The notes: generated by a model from the letters alone, not told the origin. Shown: positions 23,633-37,500, counted from the first letter of the stretch. The stretch: DNA of 64,000 bases from Moniliella sp. 'wahieum' (GCA_003971905.1 RSEE01000058.1:1-64000), one strand, 5' to 3'. Numbers and translations: made by a program.

Positions 23633-26600
23633 TGTCAGAGGATTGGTGGAGAGAGCAGGACAGTGCCGTGAGGATCCCATCCAATCTACTGCGACCGGGC
23701 AAAAAAAAAATGGCAGGATGACCTAATCAGCAGTATTTTCCGGCCAAAATGGATTCCGCTCTTCAAGTTTAAGCTTTAAGCTTTAAGTTTCATCGGTCAC
23801 GTGCGAGTGATGAAATTTGCATTTTGAAAGCTGCGACTTGCCTGTTGCGATCGGATGAATATCAAGCTTCCACGTTGCAGCGCCATGTACCACGCCCAAA
23901 TTGAACATTCAGTTGCAAGAGCTCGTGCAGCTGCAGCCACAGAAGACGCGGTAGGGTTGGGCGGCGTCGGACCAGTGTGCTGCTGGTATGCCGCATTTAC
24001 AACAACTACGTGCCGCGGAAAGCCGCGGATGGCTGCGGGGATACATGCTACACAGCTCTGCAATACAGCCTGCTATACGGCTTGCTATGGCTTCGTATTC
24101 CATTCGGATCTCGTGGCCGTTGCACGACGAACGCCTAATAGCGCGCAAAGGAGAGCGGAGCGCGTGGGAATGGAGGCTCGGCTGGGCGCAGACGGTGGGG
24201 CACACGAACCGAGGATTAGAATGTCTGAGCCCTACTGAGTCACTAGTCGCTCTATAGGCACTGGTACTGCCCATCGTTCTAATTCGTCGACACCAATCGA
24301 CGAGGAGACCTATGCTCGAGCCGAGCTTTTGATGAGACCCCTCGGTCCCTTCTGAATTCCAGCGATGCCAGCAAAGAGATTTGCAACAGAAATCGCCAGA
24401 TGTGGAGTGAGTGCTATCGATTGCTGGCTCCGGGCGAGGCCAGAGTGTGGCACACACGGTGTAGTGGTGCTAGTAGCCCAAACCGGGAACCTCCCGGTTC
24501 ATTCCTTCCAACATTCCTTCCTGGAGAGCAGGAATATGGTCTTCTACAATCAAAGAGGAGCAGAGGATGGAGAAGATGGCGGGTGGGGAGAGAAGAGAAA
24601 ACAGAAAGGGAGACCAGTATAAGAACACCTCCATAAACTATAGGTTCCTCAGTCTCTCGACAGGGAGGGCGAGTCGTCTTCGATGTCATCGATCATCTGC
24701 ATCCGATGGATCCGATGGGAGCAGCAGGAGGCCCGCCGGCCTTCTCATTGGGGTCAACCAGTCACACGACCCGTCGCAATGCTCTGCCAAGCCTCGCGCT
24801 CAGCGAGGGCTGAGCTCAGCCTGAGGGCCTGAGGTGAGGTTCAGGGCCCAGACTGAGCTGAGCGGCTGAGCGCACGCTGAGCGCGATTTAAGATCTAACG
24901 ATCTAACGCGCGACGCGTAACGTGTAACGCCTAGAGCCTCAAGCCACAGGGCCTGCGTGTGGCACTCTGGTTTGCGGACTTCCGGGGTTGATGCATGATG
25001 TATGATGCATGATGCATGATGTCGCAGATGGCACCCGAGAGGCTTGAGCTTGACGCGTGAGCGTCACCACAGTGAGCCAGTGACGACGAGCGCTGAGCTC
25101 ACCGGTGAAGCTGTGTGGGGGCACACGAGGCGCATGTACGACGGACCGGGCCGGTGGCAGTGTGGGGTGGGGTGGCGGCATGGCAATGTTCAACGTTTCA
25201 GCGTTCTCGATGAGCCAGAGTAGAGGCAGGCATCGCAAGAGCAGTCAAGCGACGGTGGCGACACGCTTGCGGCACCAAGCGTTCAACTCTACCCGTCGAC
25301 GTGGCAGTGCCTACTTCGACAAGGTTCGGGGATCGAAATGATCGGATCGGTTGCCCGCGAAACCATCGCGTGCAATTGGTGACGAGGGGCTGGTGACTAG
25401 GTGCCTGGGCTACTATATAGGACGAGGGGCATGCCAAGAGTGCTTCGTGACGAAGCGACTACTGTGAGTCGTGACTAGTTGCTAGTGACGAGTCCATGTG
25501 ACATGTGATGGCGCCTCCATCGAGGGCACAGTGGCGAGTGGCTGCTCGGCGGGGCAGTTTGGGCTGTGCGGCCGTAAGATCGTAGGAGATCTGAGATCTA
25601 AAACGTACACGATGCCACGGCCAGGCTCCTCTCCGATCTCCCTCTTCCGTACCTTCGGTTCACCATCCACATCCACAGAGACGGTGCAGATGTTGATCGT
25701 CATTCATCAATCAGCGCCGAGACTCGACTCAGCCGTCGGCAATGCACGTGATTGTGAGAGGGAAGAGAGGGAGAAGGGTGACCGGGTGGAGGCGGGAGAG
25801 AGAAAAGGACAGATATCGCGATAGAGAGGGGCGCAGAAGTTATGAGAGGCGAATAAGGGGTATCGATGCATCGACTTATCTATGGCGTGCTTGTAGCCGG
25901 GACCGGCGGGACGACAGTACCCACACAAAAGCGCTTGGGAACCCATGACAAACACAGCGAGACATTCCCCGTCTCAAAAGCAAAACCATCAGCACAGCGT
26001 AGATTATTATTCCGCCCACGTCGGTCGTGTGTTGGTTCACGGATTGTTGGAAAGGCAGGAGCAGAATGAGGAATGAGGAATGAGGAAAGAGTGGGATGGG
26101 CTTTGTGGATAGCTATCTGTCTGGATGGCCGTATACGGCATGAACTATACGGTGCGGCGTTTGCGCTGTAGTCACTATATTATCAAACACAGGCAAGTGT
26201 GTGATGCGATTGAGCACGTCGCCATCGGCCGAAGTAGGCGGTTCGTGCGTTGATCGATGACGAAGAAGTCGATGAAGCTTGAAGCCGAAAGCATGGAGCC
26301 CCAGTCGATGAAAAGGTAATCAAACCGTAGGCCTTAGCACACAGGCGATCAATCAGTCTCTAGCCCGACTGCCCACAAAAGCATTATTTCTTCCTGCTGG
26401 TCCTGTTCTGGAATCAGGGATAGGCGGGGCGGCAGCAGCGGCTCAAGGCCAGGGACTAGTGACTAGGGAGTAGGGAGCATGCTTCCCTCCCTGATGGAGG
26501 GACCGCGGCTGCCAGCTGGCACATGTCATAAGAGAGATCCCTACACTGTCGCGCAGAAGGGAGGAGCTCACCCCAGCGCGGTAAGACCCTGGCGAAGGGG

Positions 26601-27003
26601 CAGTCCGCCGTGGGTTCCTCGAGTGTTCAGTCTCCTCTCCCGTCTGATGGATGATCCGCCGAACGGCCCTGGGTAGGCCACTGCCCTCTGCTGTGTCGGC
26701 GGGCGAGGCAGTGCGCCTATGGCAGAGCCAATTGGGGGAGTGCGTTGGGGCAATGCTTGTAGGGAAGAGGCGCGTTCGCTTCGCTGGCCCATCCCTGCCG
26801 CACGCATCTGCGCGGCCATCGTCTGGTTCGCACGCATTCTGCTCGCCCAGTGCCGCCCCCTGCCGTGTTCCCCCCTCTCTTTGTCGTGGCCCGCTCTGCT
26901 CCTCCTGCCACTTGTGGGGGTTGAGGCTCCAGGCTCAACACGCGTGTCCAGCCTGCCTGTGAGTGCGGGTGCTGGCGCTGCGTCCAACCCTCCCCCGTTG
27001 CAC
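23633..27003. other. Long intergenic region with short-word repeats
   Basis: In 3.4 kb I see no gene. There are AAGCTTTAAG-type words (23763-23790), CTGAG/GCTGAG-rich DNA (24800-24890), AACGCGTAACGTG words (24897-24935), a TGATGCA repeat (24989-25022) and a TATATA box (about 25413). The last 280 bp carry an upstream extension of the zinc-finger frame (from 26719), but I place the start at ATG 27004. Confidence 0.55.
24989..25022. repeat. TGATGCA/TGATGTA tandem repeat
   Basis: About four to five imperfect 8-10-bp units containing ATGATGCATG. ATGCAT is palindromic. No gene overlaps it. Confidence 0.75.
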
Positions 27004-28834
27004 ATGAGCGACCTGCCCCACGCCGTCCCCACGCTTGCCGTGTCTGGGTCCAGTTGGTCTCCTGCACGCCGCTCGCCACCCCGGCTGCCCGTCCCTGACA
27101 CCAACAGCGGCAGCGGTGCGCGTGGCGGTGGCGACTACGTGTGTAATGTCTGCGGCAAATCCTTTGCGCGTGAAGACCTGCTCCGGCGCCATCGCCTGCG
27201 CGAGCGACGCTCGGCCTTAATCCAGCGCCCGCCACGTCAACGCAGTTGCGCGAATGCTCCCGCGCCAAGAGCCGGTGCGACCTAGGGCAGCCCGCTTGTG
27301 GCCGATGCGTCAAAAGAAAGAAGGCTTGTGTACGTCTCCAGAGACAGGACTCCTCTCATGTCTTCTCCCTCATTCCTGCGCTTTGTTGGCAAGCAGTTGC
27401 TGACGTTGGATGGTGGATGGCCTTTAGATTTACGCGAACAACCCGCTGAGCGAAATACGCTCCCACGCACTCTCGACTGCGCATCCCCTGTCTCCCGGCT
27501 TGTTCTCCCAAGCTGTGTGTAGCCCCGGCGTTGCGACCGCGCGCGTCGCTGCCATCGCATTTGATACCACTGCCGCTTCGGCTTCTGCTTCGGCTGCAGC
27601 CGCCGCGTTTGGCAGAGGCGGGATGGGCGGTATGCAGTGGCGTACGAGTCCCAGTCCCGCCCCTCTGACTGGGCAGACATGGCCGCAACCGCCAGCAACG
27701 CCTACGCAGCCCCTCCTCCTCCGCCATCGCAGCCGTATGGCCAGCCGGACCCCTTCGACGCCGATTGCAATCCCTCCTACCCTTTCCTACGCTCCTGGTC
27801 CGAACCGAGCGATCTCCCGCCCGCTCTTCTCACCCCGCGCGGCCCCGAACCTCTGGCCCATCAGTCGCCTTTTCGTACTCCCCTCCCGTGGAGCTCACAA
27901 GCAGTACCACTCCGTCTTCCATCCTCCTCCCCCGCCCCAACACGGCGTCCTGCATCCTGACCCGCCTGCGCTACCCCACCTCCATTATCCTGGCGCTGGG
28001 AGGAAAGCATCCCAGAGGGAGTGCTTGCGCCCCTGTCGGCCTCGGTCTTGGCCCTCAGCCGTATCAGTCCCCTCCGGCCTCATTCCGCAGGCGGGTTCGT
28101 CCTTACTATTCGACCCCGCCGTACCCATCATGCCTGCTCAGCCTCATCCTGGCCAAGCCCCATCTCACTCTCCCAAAAACGTGCCTTGGGAGTGGAGAGA
28201 CTCGAGGCGGCGCCCTTTCAAGCAAGCTCTGTTACTGACTTGGGCTGATGGAGCCGGTGGGCATCATCGGGGGATCTCTTCTGGCCCCTCCACTTCATTC
28301 CGCGCTCTCCACACCCTGTCATCTCAACCTCACCATCTTGTCTCCTCCTCTTCCTCCTCGGCTCCTCTTCCACGCTCCATCCCCATCCCGACCCCTCACT
28401 GGCCCTCCTTGGCCACTCCTTCCCTCCGCCATTATCCCAAACCGCGGCCTGGCACCCTGAATCAGGCGGTCCAACGTATCAGGGTACCTCCTCCACATAC
28501 GCCCCAGCCTCGCAACCGCCACAGGATCTGCCTTCGTCCTACTTGACTGGGCTTCCGGGACAACAGAACCCAGCGACGCTGTCGGATCGGCAGCAGCAGG
28601 CCCTCCTTTCCTCACGCCACTAGGGGGATCCAATGGGCTTCCCCCTCGATTCCCTCCCGCTCAGAATGGGCGGACGCTTCAGGACCAGGAGAGGGGCAGG
28701 CTCATCCCCAGGGTCCATCGCCTACACGCAACAACCAGACCGCAGGCGCTCCTCTTGCTTTTGACCCAGCCCCGCCTCCGATCAATGGCATGCTCATTGA
28801 GAGTCTTTCTCTTGTTCTGAAGAGGTGGGCATGA
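27004..28834 (+). CDS. Transcription factor with C2H2 and Zn2Cys6 fingers in tandem
   Basis: Such fungal factors combine one C2H2 finger with a Gal4-type binuclear cluster. From ATG 27004 (MSDLPHAVPTLAVSG) the protein reaches YVCNVCGKSFAREDLLRRHR. About 30 residues later come CxECSRAKSRCDLGQP and ACGRCVKRKKAC. The first cluster cysteine appears only if one G is restored near 27250 (TGCGCGAATGC read as Cys-Ala-Glu-Cys). An intron starts at GTACGTCTCC (about 27329) and ends at CCTTTAG (about 27428). It joins KKAC to YANNPLSEIRSHALS. The remaining roughly 400 residues are Pro/Ser/Ala/Gln-rich in shifting frames (PPPPPSQPYGQPDPFDAD; YLTGLPGQQNPATLSDRQQQ). A plausible end is APPPINGMLIESLSLVLKRW then TGA 28834. 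I see no fungal_trans domain. Confidence 0.75.
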
Positions 28835-31800
28835 TGGCTTGTGATGACTTGGTGGAGTTTGTTATGCATGCTAATCTTGGAGTTGGGCTTAGCGAGCGTT
28901 CGTTGGCTGGGCTCTTGGCTTGAAAAGGAGATGGCTTGGCCGGGAGAGGCTGGTGGGATTCTCATATTAAGGCAAACGCACCAAACAAATGAAGTTCTCG
29001 GACTCTCGTCTTTCGCCCGATCGGTCAAACACCACGAGCGGAAAAGCTACCGCCGAATCGATGGGCTAACGAGTTAAGACTGGAATGGTGCAAAGTCTGA
29101 GCATCAATATGCTGCTGCTGCTGCGAGTGTTGGGTACTTTAAGGCTTCTGACGTGAGACGTCTCGCGTCCAGCCGCGCTGCGCGAGAAACCTCAGTCCCC
29201 TACCCCCCTGCGGCTCACAACTCTCAGTTACCCCGCCCCCTTCCTTCCCCCGTCAACATTGCAGACCATGCTGTACCTCAAGAGCCTTCCTCAATTACTG
29301 CCACCCAACTTCGTTGCTCCGTTGGACTTAGTCGTTCTTTGGTCCTATACTATGACTACAACACGCTTGATTCCCTTCGGAACATGCAACAGGAAGTGCA
29401 TCCACTTTAGACGTCTTTACTTTTGCTCTCTCCCTTCTGCCTTTGAATGTGGGGCAAAGATTCACATGGACCATCTCCGTGCACTTCCTCTTTCTTGCTA
29501 TCCAGGAGCGTCCGTAGGGGTGAAACGCCAGGAGCAATCCCGCCTACTGCATAACGCGCTCGTTTTTTTGAACAACTTCATTTCCCTCTACTCTGCCTCC
29601 CGCAGACATTCATTCACCTTTTACGCCTTATCTTCTCCACGTCGCTCTTTCCCACACCTAGACCACTGTTACAAGCTGCGTTGGATGTGAGATGGTCTGG
29701 TCCAATCTAAGGCACGCCTGCTCTGCAGGGCACATGCCAAGTAGAGTGCGCTCCCAAGTCCACCCGTGCTGATGATGGTTGGTCATACCATGTGCGGTTG
29801 CCCGAATGGCCACATACCCGCACGACAAGTGTCGCGCCCCGCTCAAATGAAAGACGGTTGGCCTAAATGAGACCACCAAGTTTCCCGTAACTTTGCGATG
29901 ACGGTCGACCCGTCACCACTTGCCCTAATCTTTCTCTGTTGCTGCACCTCCGGCAATCAACCTTTCTTTCGGCATTTTTTCCTTTACTCACCCCTATCAC
30001 GTCCGTTTTCCCTTTTCGATCTAGCCTACATCCCTAGTTGGTGGGGATCCTTGCCCCACCTTCCATTCTCGTCCCTTCCCTCCTGTCCTGTGCCCAAGTC
30101 CTGCCCGGTTCCAGCCATTTAATTCAGTACAGGCAACTTCGTCTCCACTTAGCTGCCTCTCCGTTTTCCAACCTCATCCTCCACAGCTTTCCATATCCGC
30201 CCAGTCGCGCGAGCCTTCCTTCAACCGCATCGATTCCCCGTACCAACTTATGGCGTGGGTTCTTTTCCAGCCACGTCGACAGCAACCCCTGTTCAGTCCC
30301 AGCTCCGGCAGTGTTTGTCCTCCACTGCCTCAACCCGTCCTGAAGGCCCGGAGGCTTCAGTAACGTTACTACGGCCCACGCCGGTGGGTACGCACCCTTG
30401 GCCCACGTGCAGTCGCCTTGCCTTCACGCCCAATAAAGGCCTCTCCTGATCCACCAACTACTAATGCCAATAAGACCCAAACTACCGTGAATTTTCCTTC
30501 CGGCTCCTATATGGGATTGTGCCCCACATACTTGGTTGAGCCCCTGGTGGGCCCGCCCGTGACAACCACACGTATCCCATACCGTGGGTCCAACTCCGAC
30601 AGAATGGGTCTCCTGCCACATCAGTAGTCGCGCGAGTGCACTGGCACCCTGACACCCAGTCCTGTATTGTAACTATGATCACAGTGGGGTGGGTGTATGC
30701 ACACCGCTGGCTGTCAGGAGACGGAGATGGGGGAAAGGGAGCAGATGGATTGCATACATCTATGGACGCAGAGGAGGTATATGACCTCCTCAGTAAGGGG
30801 CACAGTCTAGAGAGGTGAACACAGGATCTCCCAACTGATAGTAGGAATCACGTCATAGTGCCCATACGGGTCTAGTGGGCCAAGGGCCCCCTAGCACGGC
30901 GTGAGTCTGACACTGGCCTCTGGCAAAGTTCCTTCTTCTAACAGTGCTGGGGCTCAAAGGGCGCGTTGGGAAAGTTGTCATGTTCCTCCATCTACCGAAG
31001 ACTGCTCGAGATGATCAACAAACTAATGATGGATTCCTCCGCCTTCTGTCGACGGCCTACTTATACGCTCTCACTGTTTACACGATACATTCGACACCAC
31101 ACAATCTTATTATTAGACAGCGGGGATCGATGTTGGATTACCGTAGAATAATCGGGTCGAAGAGTCTTATTGGAAAGACGGTTCATCGCTCGCATGTTGA
31201 CCCAACTGTTTCGTATTGACTCTAAATGGAGGGGGCAGAGAGTGTCGACCTGCTGCTATATTGATGGCTTCCCACCCGGGAGGGGCACGAGCGAGATATA
31301 GGAACAAATCCCGATAAGATAGCATGTGGTATAGGCGCAGCGTTGCTTGTCCCTGTCTTACGCTTTTGGGGCGCGTGATACGGAAGCGACGACATATAGG
31401 ATTCAAAGGTATTAACATACAACGTGAATTTTTCGCCGAGCAAGGAAGAGAGGAATGTGCCTCTTGGTTGAGTGAAGGGTGATGATAATGGAGATGAAAG
31501 CAGAGCACAATGTCCATTTGGAACAAAACTGTCTCCGGTATATTCCTTCCCTCGTTGCCTTTCTTCATCCAGCAAATCAAGAGAACGGAGCATTGGAACA
31601 GAAACTTCCATCTTCCAGCTTATCATTCCCCCGACGGTTACCTCACTTACACTGTTTTTGTTCGAGCAAGACTGCTCCTCTCCCGGCTAACTGCTGCCAT
31701 GCCCCCCCCCCTCTCTGCAGTATCATCTGTGTATCCCTCACTCTCTTTGAAGCGAGAGCAAAGCATCTCGCAAGGGAGGAATACCGGGGCAAATTGAAAA

Positions 31801-33075
31801 CGCACCCAAGTTGGCGAAGAGGGGTACTAGGTCCCGGCAGGTGTGAAATCTGTCATTTTGCGTCTCCTCTTCGCCCCCTCTTCATGATGCCTAGATCGAC
31901 CACCATAATAACCGACGCAGCTGGTGGACGGACGCGGGCCACGATGTGAGATTCTCCTTTCCATTCCAAATCCCCCTCCCCTCCCCTTTCTCCTGCCCGC
32001 TTCCCTTTCTTCTTATCGTCGTCTGCGCATATTGGAAATGGATCTGGAAATTCTATACCTTTTTGCCTTCTTTTGGCGCTTGTACAATCCCTTCTCCTCT
32101 CTGTCCCGGCATATAGTCCGTGTACTAAATACTGTTCACAGAGTGTGGTGACAGACCCACAAGGATGCCTTTAATCCCTGCTGTATGTCCGACGTGGAAG
32201 ACTTGCATTGTTACCGATATTCACAACAGCAAATGCTGTTAGCCAGCACCTCTGTCTGTTCTTTGGAGCGGCAACAGAAGAGGTGTAGAGAACCACGGAT
32301 GTAAGGAATGGGAAATGCCGCAAAAGCGAGACGTACTTGTCGTCGGAAATGCATTTCTCCCCTCGTTGGCATGTATTGCAGCAATAATTAAAGACGCCCA
32401 TATAGGTGCCACGGAGAGCAACACAAGACCCCCAAGGTCCAACCCAACCCCAATAAGGGCCTATGTTGATACTGTGACTGACTTGCCCAGTTGCGGCGCA
32501 CTTCCCGAACCACTGAGCTCCGATGCTCTGGACCCCGAAGGTTGATGTGGCGTGCGTGTGGCGACGTCGTACTATATACAAGCCAATACAGCCATCAGTG
32601 AGTGCATGAGCAGCCTCATTCACCGGCAGTATACTCTTCGTACACCCAACCACCACCAGCACCCACATCTCTCGCAAGCCAGTGGTGGCCTACGCTGCTA
32701 TCCTAATAAACCTCAGCCGCCATTGCAGTCTCTGTGGTCCGATGAATGAGGAGGGACGTCGCTGCACCTATAAATAGTAGGCTCTTGGTCATGGAACGCC
32801 GCGTGCTGGATGTGGACGCCTCAATATCCTCAATGGAGGGAGAAGACATCTGTTAAACGTTCAAGCTGAACTGAAATTGAGAGCTACCATGGTGCCCGAT
32901 GACCGATGATGGGACAGGCGATCGGTGACCCCCGCAATTTCTTTGCACCGATCTCTTGCCTCCTCTCTGATCCTGGTCCTGTTTTTTTGGTGGCACACCG
33001 ACAAGCCAACCACGACCCGGCCGTTTGGAGCGAGCCCAGCCCCGGCCAAGGTTCAACGGGGGTGTCCAAGCCGCG
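28835..33075. other. Long intergenic region with ambiguous coding-like Pro/Ser/Thr stretches
   Basis: No domain is recognised. Parts of 29150-29400 and 30180-30630 read as Pro/Ser/Thr-rich peptides (for example VPYPPAAHNSQLPRPLPSP). They could be decayed or frameshifted coding sequence, or chance open frames in C-rich DNA. A TATAAATA box at about 32769 lies roughly 300 bp before the methyltransferase start. The rest shows nothing. Confidence 0.45.
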
Positions 33076-34027
33076 ATGTCCAGCTCCAGCTCCAGCTCAA
33101 GCACGCATGCCAGCCCCGCACCGCGCACCGCGTCCGCGTCGTTGGTCAAGCGGCTGGAGCGGGATACGAAGCGCAACTGGGACGTGTTCTACAAGCAGAA
33201 CGAGACGCGTTTCTACAAGGACCGGCACTGGCAAGACCACGAGTTTGGAGCGTGGAGTGCGTCTGCTGCTGTGGCTGAGGACGAGGCGACCTCGGCGGCG
33301 GGGACGAGTTTGGTGCGCTGCCCGCCAATGCTTCCCTGGTTCATCCGGTCCTGTTGGAGCTTGGGGCGGGGTGGGCAACGCCCTGTTCCCGCTCCTCAGC
33401 CGCTACCCTACGCTTACTGCCCACTGCTGCGACTTTTCCCCGCGAGCGATCGCGTTTGTGCAGCAGCACGCGCAGTACGACCCGCACCGAGTGCACGCGT
33501 TCGTATGGGACTTGACCGCTGGTCCGCCCCACTCGTTGGCCGAGCAAGTGCGCAGCGACCTGCGTGCGGCTCCGGGTCGGACGAGCTGCCGGTCATCGGC
33601 ACGCCCACTGTAATCAACATGATTTTCGTCTTGTCGGCCATCCCGCCCACGGAGCAGGCAGCGGTCCTGAAGCGGATTGTGACCTGCTTGACCCGGCGGT
33701 AGGTGGCGTGGTGCGGTTCAGGGACTATGCCGAGGGCGACTGGCGCAGACGCGGTACGACAGCAAGGACGCCAAGAGTCCAACCTACTATGAGCCTGCCC
33801 GGCTCGACCCGAGTCTGCCGTACTACCGCCGTGGTGCCGATGGCACGCTTGCCTACTTTTTCCGCCCGGACCACCTGGCCGCCTTGGCCGCCGCAGCCGG
33901 GCTCCAAGGCCCCCCTCCAACGATCCAGGAACGCACCGTCGTCAATCGCAAACAGCAATCTACCATGCACCGCCGTTTTATTCAGGCCCAATGGACCTTC
34001 CCTCCGCAACCCCCAAGCAGCAGCTGA
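33076..34027 (+). CDS. Trm140/METTL2-6-8-type tRNA methyltransferase
   Basis: This family makes 3-methylcytidine at position 32 of certain tRNAs using SAM. ATG 33076 starts a Ser-rich leader. Family blocks follow: KRNWDVFYKQNETRFYKDRH with WQDHEFGAW; SAM-binding motif I as LLELGAGVGNALFPLL; AHCCDFSPRAIAFVQQHAQY, then DPHRVHAFVWDLT; VINMIFVLSAIPPTEQAAVL; VVRFRDYAEGDWAQTRYDSK; YYRRGADGTLAYFF; RTVVNRKQQSTMHRRFIQAQ, WTFPP, TGA 34027. Single-base losses break motif I near 33372 and two other points near 33570 and 33700. Length (about 310 residues) fits stand-alone Trm141/METTL6 enzymes without an actin-binding extension. The closest functional subtype cannot be fixed from sequence alone. Confidence 0.88.
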
Positions 34028-34594
34028 TCCTCCGTCCCGGCTCCACTAGCTTACAGCGCATCGCCTATTAAAAGCATCATCAACTTGCTCATCGCAGTCT
34101 CTCCCGGTGAACCCACGGCGGATTCATACAACGCAAGAAACTGTACGCAATAAGTCAAGGCCATGGAAGATGGTACGCCATCCTGCATTCGTGCGGCACA
34201 GAAGAGGGGATTCCATGTCGGATAAAAAGAAAAGAAAAAACACAGAAACCAGGGGGTTGGGGGGGTCGTGGAGAAGGCCCAGCAGCGGTACTGGTACTGG
34301 TGCTGGCACTGGTGCTGGCACTGGTACTGGTACTGGTACTGGTACTGATACTGGTACTGGTACCGGTACCGGCACTGGCATACCGCCAGTACTCTACAGC
34401 AACACGCCGTGGGATGGGAAAGGATGGGATGCGTGCGGTGCGGTGCGATACGATGCGATGCGATACGATACGATGCGATGACCAACGTGACAAATATGAG
34501 ACGCTCGCGGCAATATAAAAACGGGATGAATGGAGAACAGAACCGAGGCCGGGTAGAGACAGAGGGGGGGAAAGATAGGGGCTACGAGGCGAGC
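34028..34594. other. Convergent intergenic region with a hexamer microsatellite
   Basis: This lies between the methyltransferase (+) and the Jsn1-like gene (-). It is dominated by the ACTGGT repeat (34288-34380) and a GATGCGATACGATGC stretch (34436-34482). No gene is seen. Confidence 0.6.
34288..34380. repeat. (ACTGGT)n microsatellite with GCTGGC/ACCGGT variants
   Basis: About 15 tandem hexamers, mainly ACTGGT, with interspersed GCTGGC, GATACTGG and GGTACC variants. Confidence 0.92.
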
Positions 34595-37500
34595 TAGCCC
34601 GATCCAGCTGACGGAGAGGCCGTCGCCCCAGTCGAAGACGAGATGAGTCCCACTGCTGTAGCGAGACGACGGTGGGCGGGGGACATGGACCAGTCCATGA
34701 TGGACCAAAACGGTATGGGCTAGCGCCTTGTACGCTGCTTGTTCTTCCTTGGACAAATTGGCGCGGCCAAGAGCTGGGCAACGAGTTGCGACCCATGCAT
34801 TGGTCCAACAGCACGTCTCGGTACTTCTCTGCGGTGAGTCGTCTTGGCTCGACTCCACCCCTTCCGCTTGGCTCTGTGGGATACCGTCGTCTGCAGCGGG
34901 GGGACAACAGAAAAGAGGCACCGGATCAAGTCCAGGCACTTCCGACTCAGCAGTTTGCATTCCCAATCGTAGCAGCACCGCTGAGCCCAACTTATGCGTT
35001 GCCAGATCCGCAACCGCCGGGCGGAGCCGGTCCCACACAAGACCAAACCTACGCCCAGAGCGGAACGTGTGGCTGGTATCGTCCAGCAGCCAATGGAGCA
35101 AAAGGGACCATTGGAGGAGCAAGCCAGGGGATGGCACAGAGCAAAATGGCCAAGGCAGCACGTCGGCGTTGTCGCACACTAACGCGCGGGTGTTCCAAGA
35201 CGGTGCGCATGGCGCGGCTCCAAACCGTCCTTGGGCAATCTCCCAAGTTTGTTCGAAAAAGGCATCAAAGACCGGGTCGGTATAAGGCGGACCGAATCGG
35301 AGCAAGCCCTGCACCACATAGTTCCCATACTGGTCCAAGAGTAACGGGGGGACATAGGGGTGCCAGTGCATCCACCGCATATGCAGCTCCTGTCGCGCGA
35401 GCGCCGAAAAGTCGGATGGAACTGGGAATGGAACACATTCCAACACCTTCTGCGCCACCCAGGTCCCATTCTTATGGCATCCAATCCGGGCCAGGTGAGG
35501 CGCCAACGCCGCCAACATGTCCAACTTGACCGGCTCCGATGCCCGCTCAAAAAGGCGTTGCACAATGACATTCCCACAGTAGTCCGATGCCAAGAGGGGC
35601 AGGTCGGTCAACAGGGTTTGAGCACACTGATCCACGTCCTCGTCCCCTAAGGATCGTTGCCAACCCGCTTCTCCCTTCGAGGCGAAACAGGGGCAGGACC
35701 CGGTTCTAAGCCTTTTCGCAGCTCTCGGAGATGAAGCTGATCAAGCGGCGAGTGCCCTTGATTGGAGGGGCGGGCAGGACGGGACTGAACCGGCGAGGCA
35801 GGTCGGGGGTCGTACGCCAGCTCCACGGGCAATCCTCAGAAAGGCTTAGTCCATCAACGGGACCGAGGCCTGCCAACAGAGCACGTTGCTCTTCCACGTC
35901 GGGATAGAGGAGCAAGTGAGGGGCAAAGCAATGCGCCCTTGTCGCTCGACGGCACAATGGAATTGGATGCCGATGCCAACCCATGGGCCATGTTACGCTC
36001 GCGTGCCGCGGCCGAGTAGGCATTCCCCGCCGGGATGGAGGAGAGGTGCAAGCTGCGTCGTTGCACGAATCGTGGCGCTTCTTCGCCCTCGTCCCCCCCG
36101 TTCCTCATGCCTATGGCAGCCGAGGACAAAGTCGCCCTGGCGTAGGCAACTTTAATCGGTTCCCTGGCCCAGGCTCGTCCTGTAAATCGGGCGAGTCGAG
36201 TCCCAGACCAAGCCGACGACCTTGTCCCAAAATTCCCACGTGGTTCCTTCCATCTGTTCACGTGCCACCGTCGCGTCCTGGAGAGAGACGTAGTTGACAA
36301 ACGCACAGTGTTTGAGGCTCAGGACTCGGTACCTTCCAGAGGACCCCAACGACGGAAAAGAGAATGCAGCGTGCGTTGGTTAGCTGCTTGGGCAAGCTGC
36401 CAATCCACAGGGCCCGATCGGTGGCGGGTCCCGGGGACGGATATCACTTCGGCTGGCGTGCGTCGGTCCATGCCTGCCGGTTCCTCCCTCCAACGAGGGA
36501 GGAGCTTGTGCCCACTGTGCGATTGGTGGGGAAGTATGCCGTGGTATGGGCCACAGCCCTTGGGTTAGTCCGGGTGCTGTATGGACAAGAGGAGAACGTC
36601 CCACGCCCCTCAGGTTCATAGGAAAGTACATGCCATTATGCGGTGGCTGGTGCAGATGCGGATGGAGGTGCGGATGGGGTTGGTGAGAAGGGGCGTGGGT
36701 GCGTGTGCGACGCGTATGGCACCGCAGGTGCTGGTGCGGTTGGTTCCAGTAGGTATTGGTTCCAGAAGACAGATAGGGACTGTCAGCAGGGGCAAGAAAG
36801 CAACACGTGTGCCAAACTGGTCAAGCCACTTCGGTTTCCTCTGAACTGCGGGACAGTATGGTTCCCTGAGGGACAGAGTAGGGTGACAGGGCGGGGGAAC
36901 CGAAGGTCGGAGCTGGGATAAGACAACGGCTTGGAAGACGCAGAAGAAGAAGGCCAAGCGGTTCAAATTCATGGGCGTGGTATTGGACGGCGCGACTAGA
37001 CCTGAACCGACGTCCGTGTCCGATGCGAGTCTGAGGCGAGAGGCAGAGTGCTTCCACCTGGACTGGCGGGCGAGTCGGGCTCAGCGGCACCTGCAGGCCC
37101 GCGTAGGCGGGTGTGGCAAGGGGCGAATAGCGAGACCGGAATGCGCCCACTGTGCCCGACCGAGAACGGAGGTACTGCTCGGCGGCCAAGCTGGCCGAAG
37201 GCGAGGCGGTGGTGGTGGGATACGACGGGCGATCCCTGCCAGACTCGACCAAGCTGTACCGTCGCCCATCCAAACGCACAACAGTCTCTACGGCAGGCGT
37301 GTCTTGTGGAGGCGGCGGCTGTTGTTCCAGTGGTGTACCTGCAGGAGGCCACGCGAACGGGGCATCCGCCATGGGGCCGTGCGGGGGGGAGGCGGTGCCA
37401 GCAGCGTGTGCTGAAGGCGAGGTGGGGCCACGTGGGTCGGTGAGAGGTCCGCAGGGGGAGGGGCAAGCATGGTAGCAGCACGGCGGCGCGAGCCTGCACG

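Noticed and set aside
29153-30630. Second Pro-rich transcription-factor-like gene
   Set aside because: Pro/Ser-rich peptides appear in several frames but there is no domain, clear start or splice structure.
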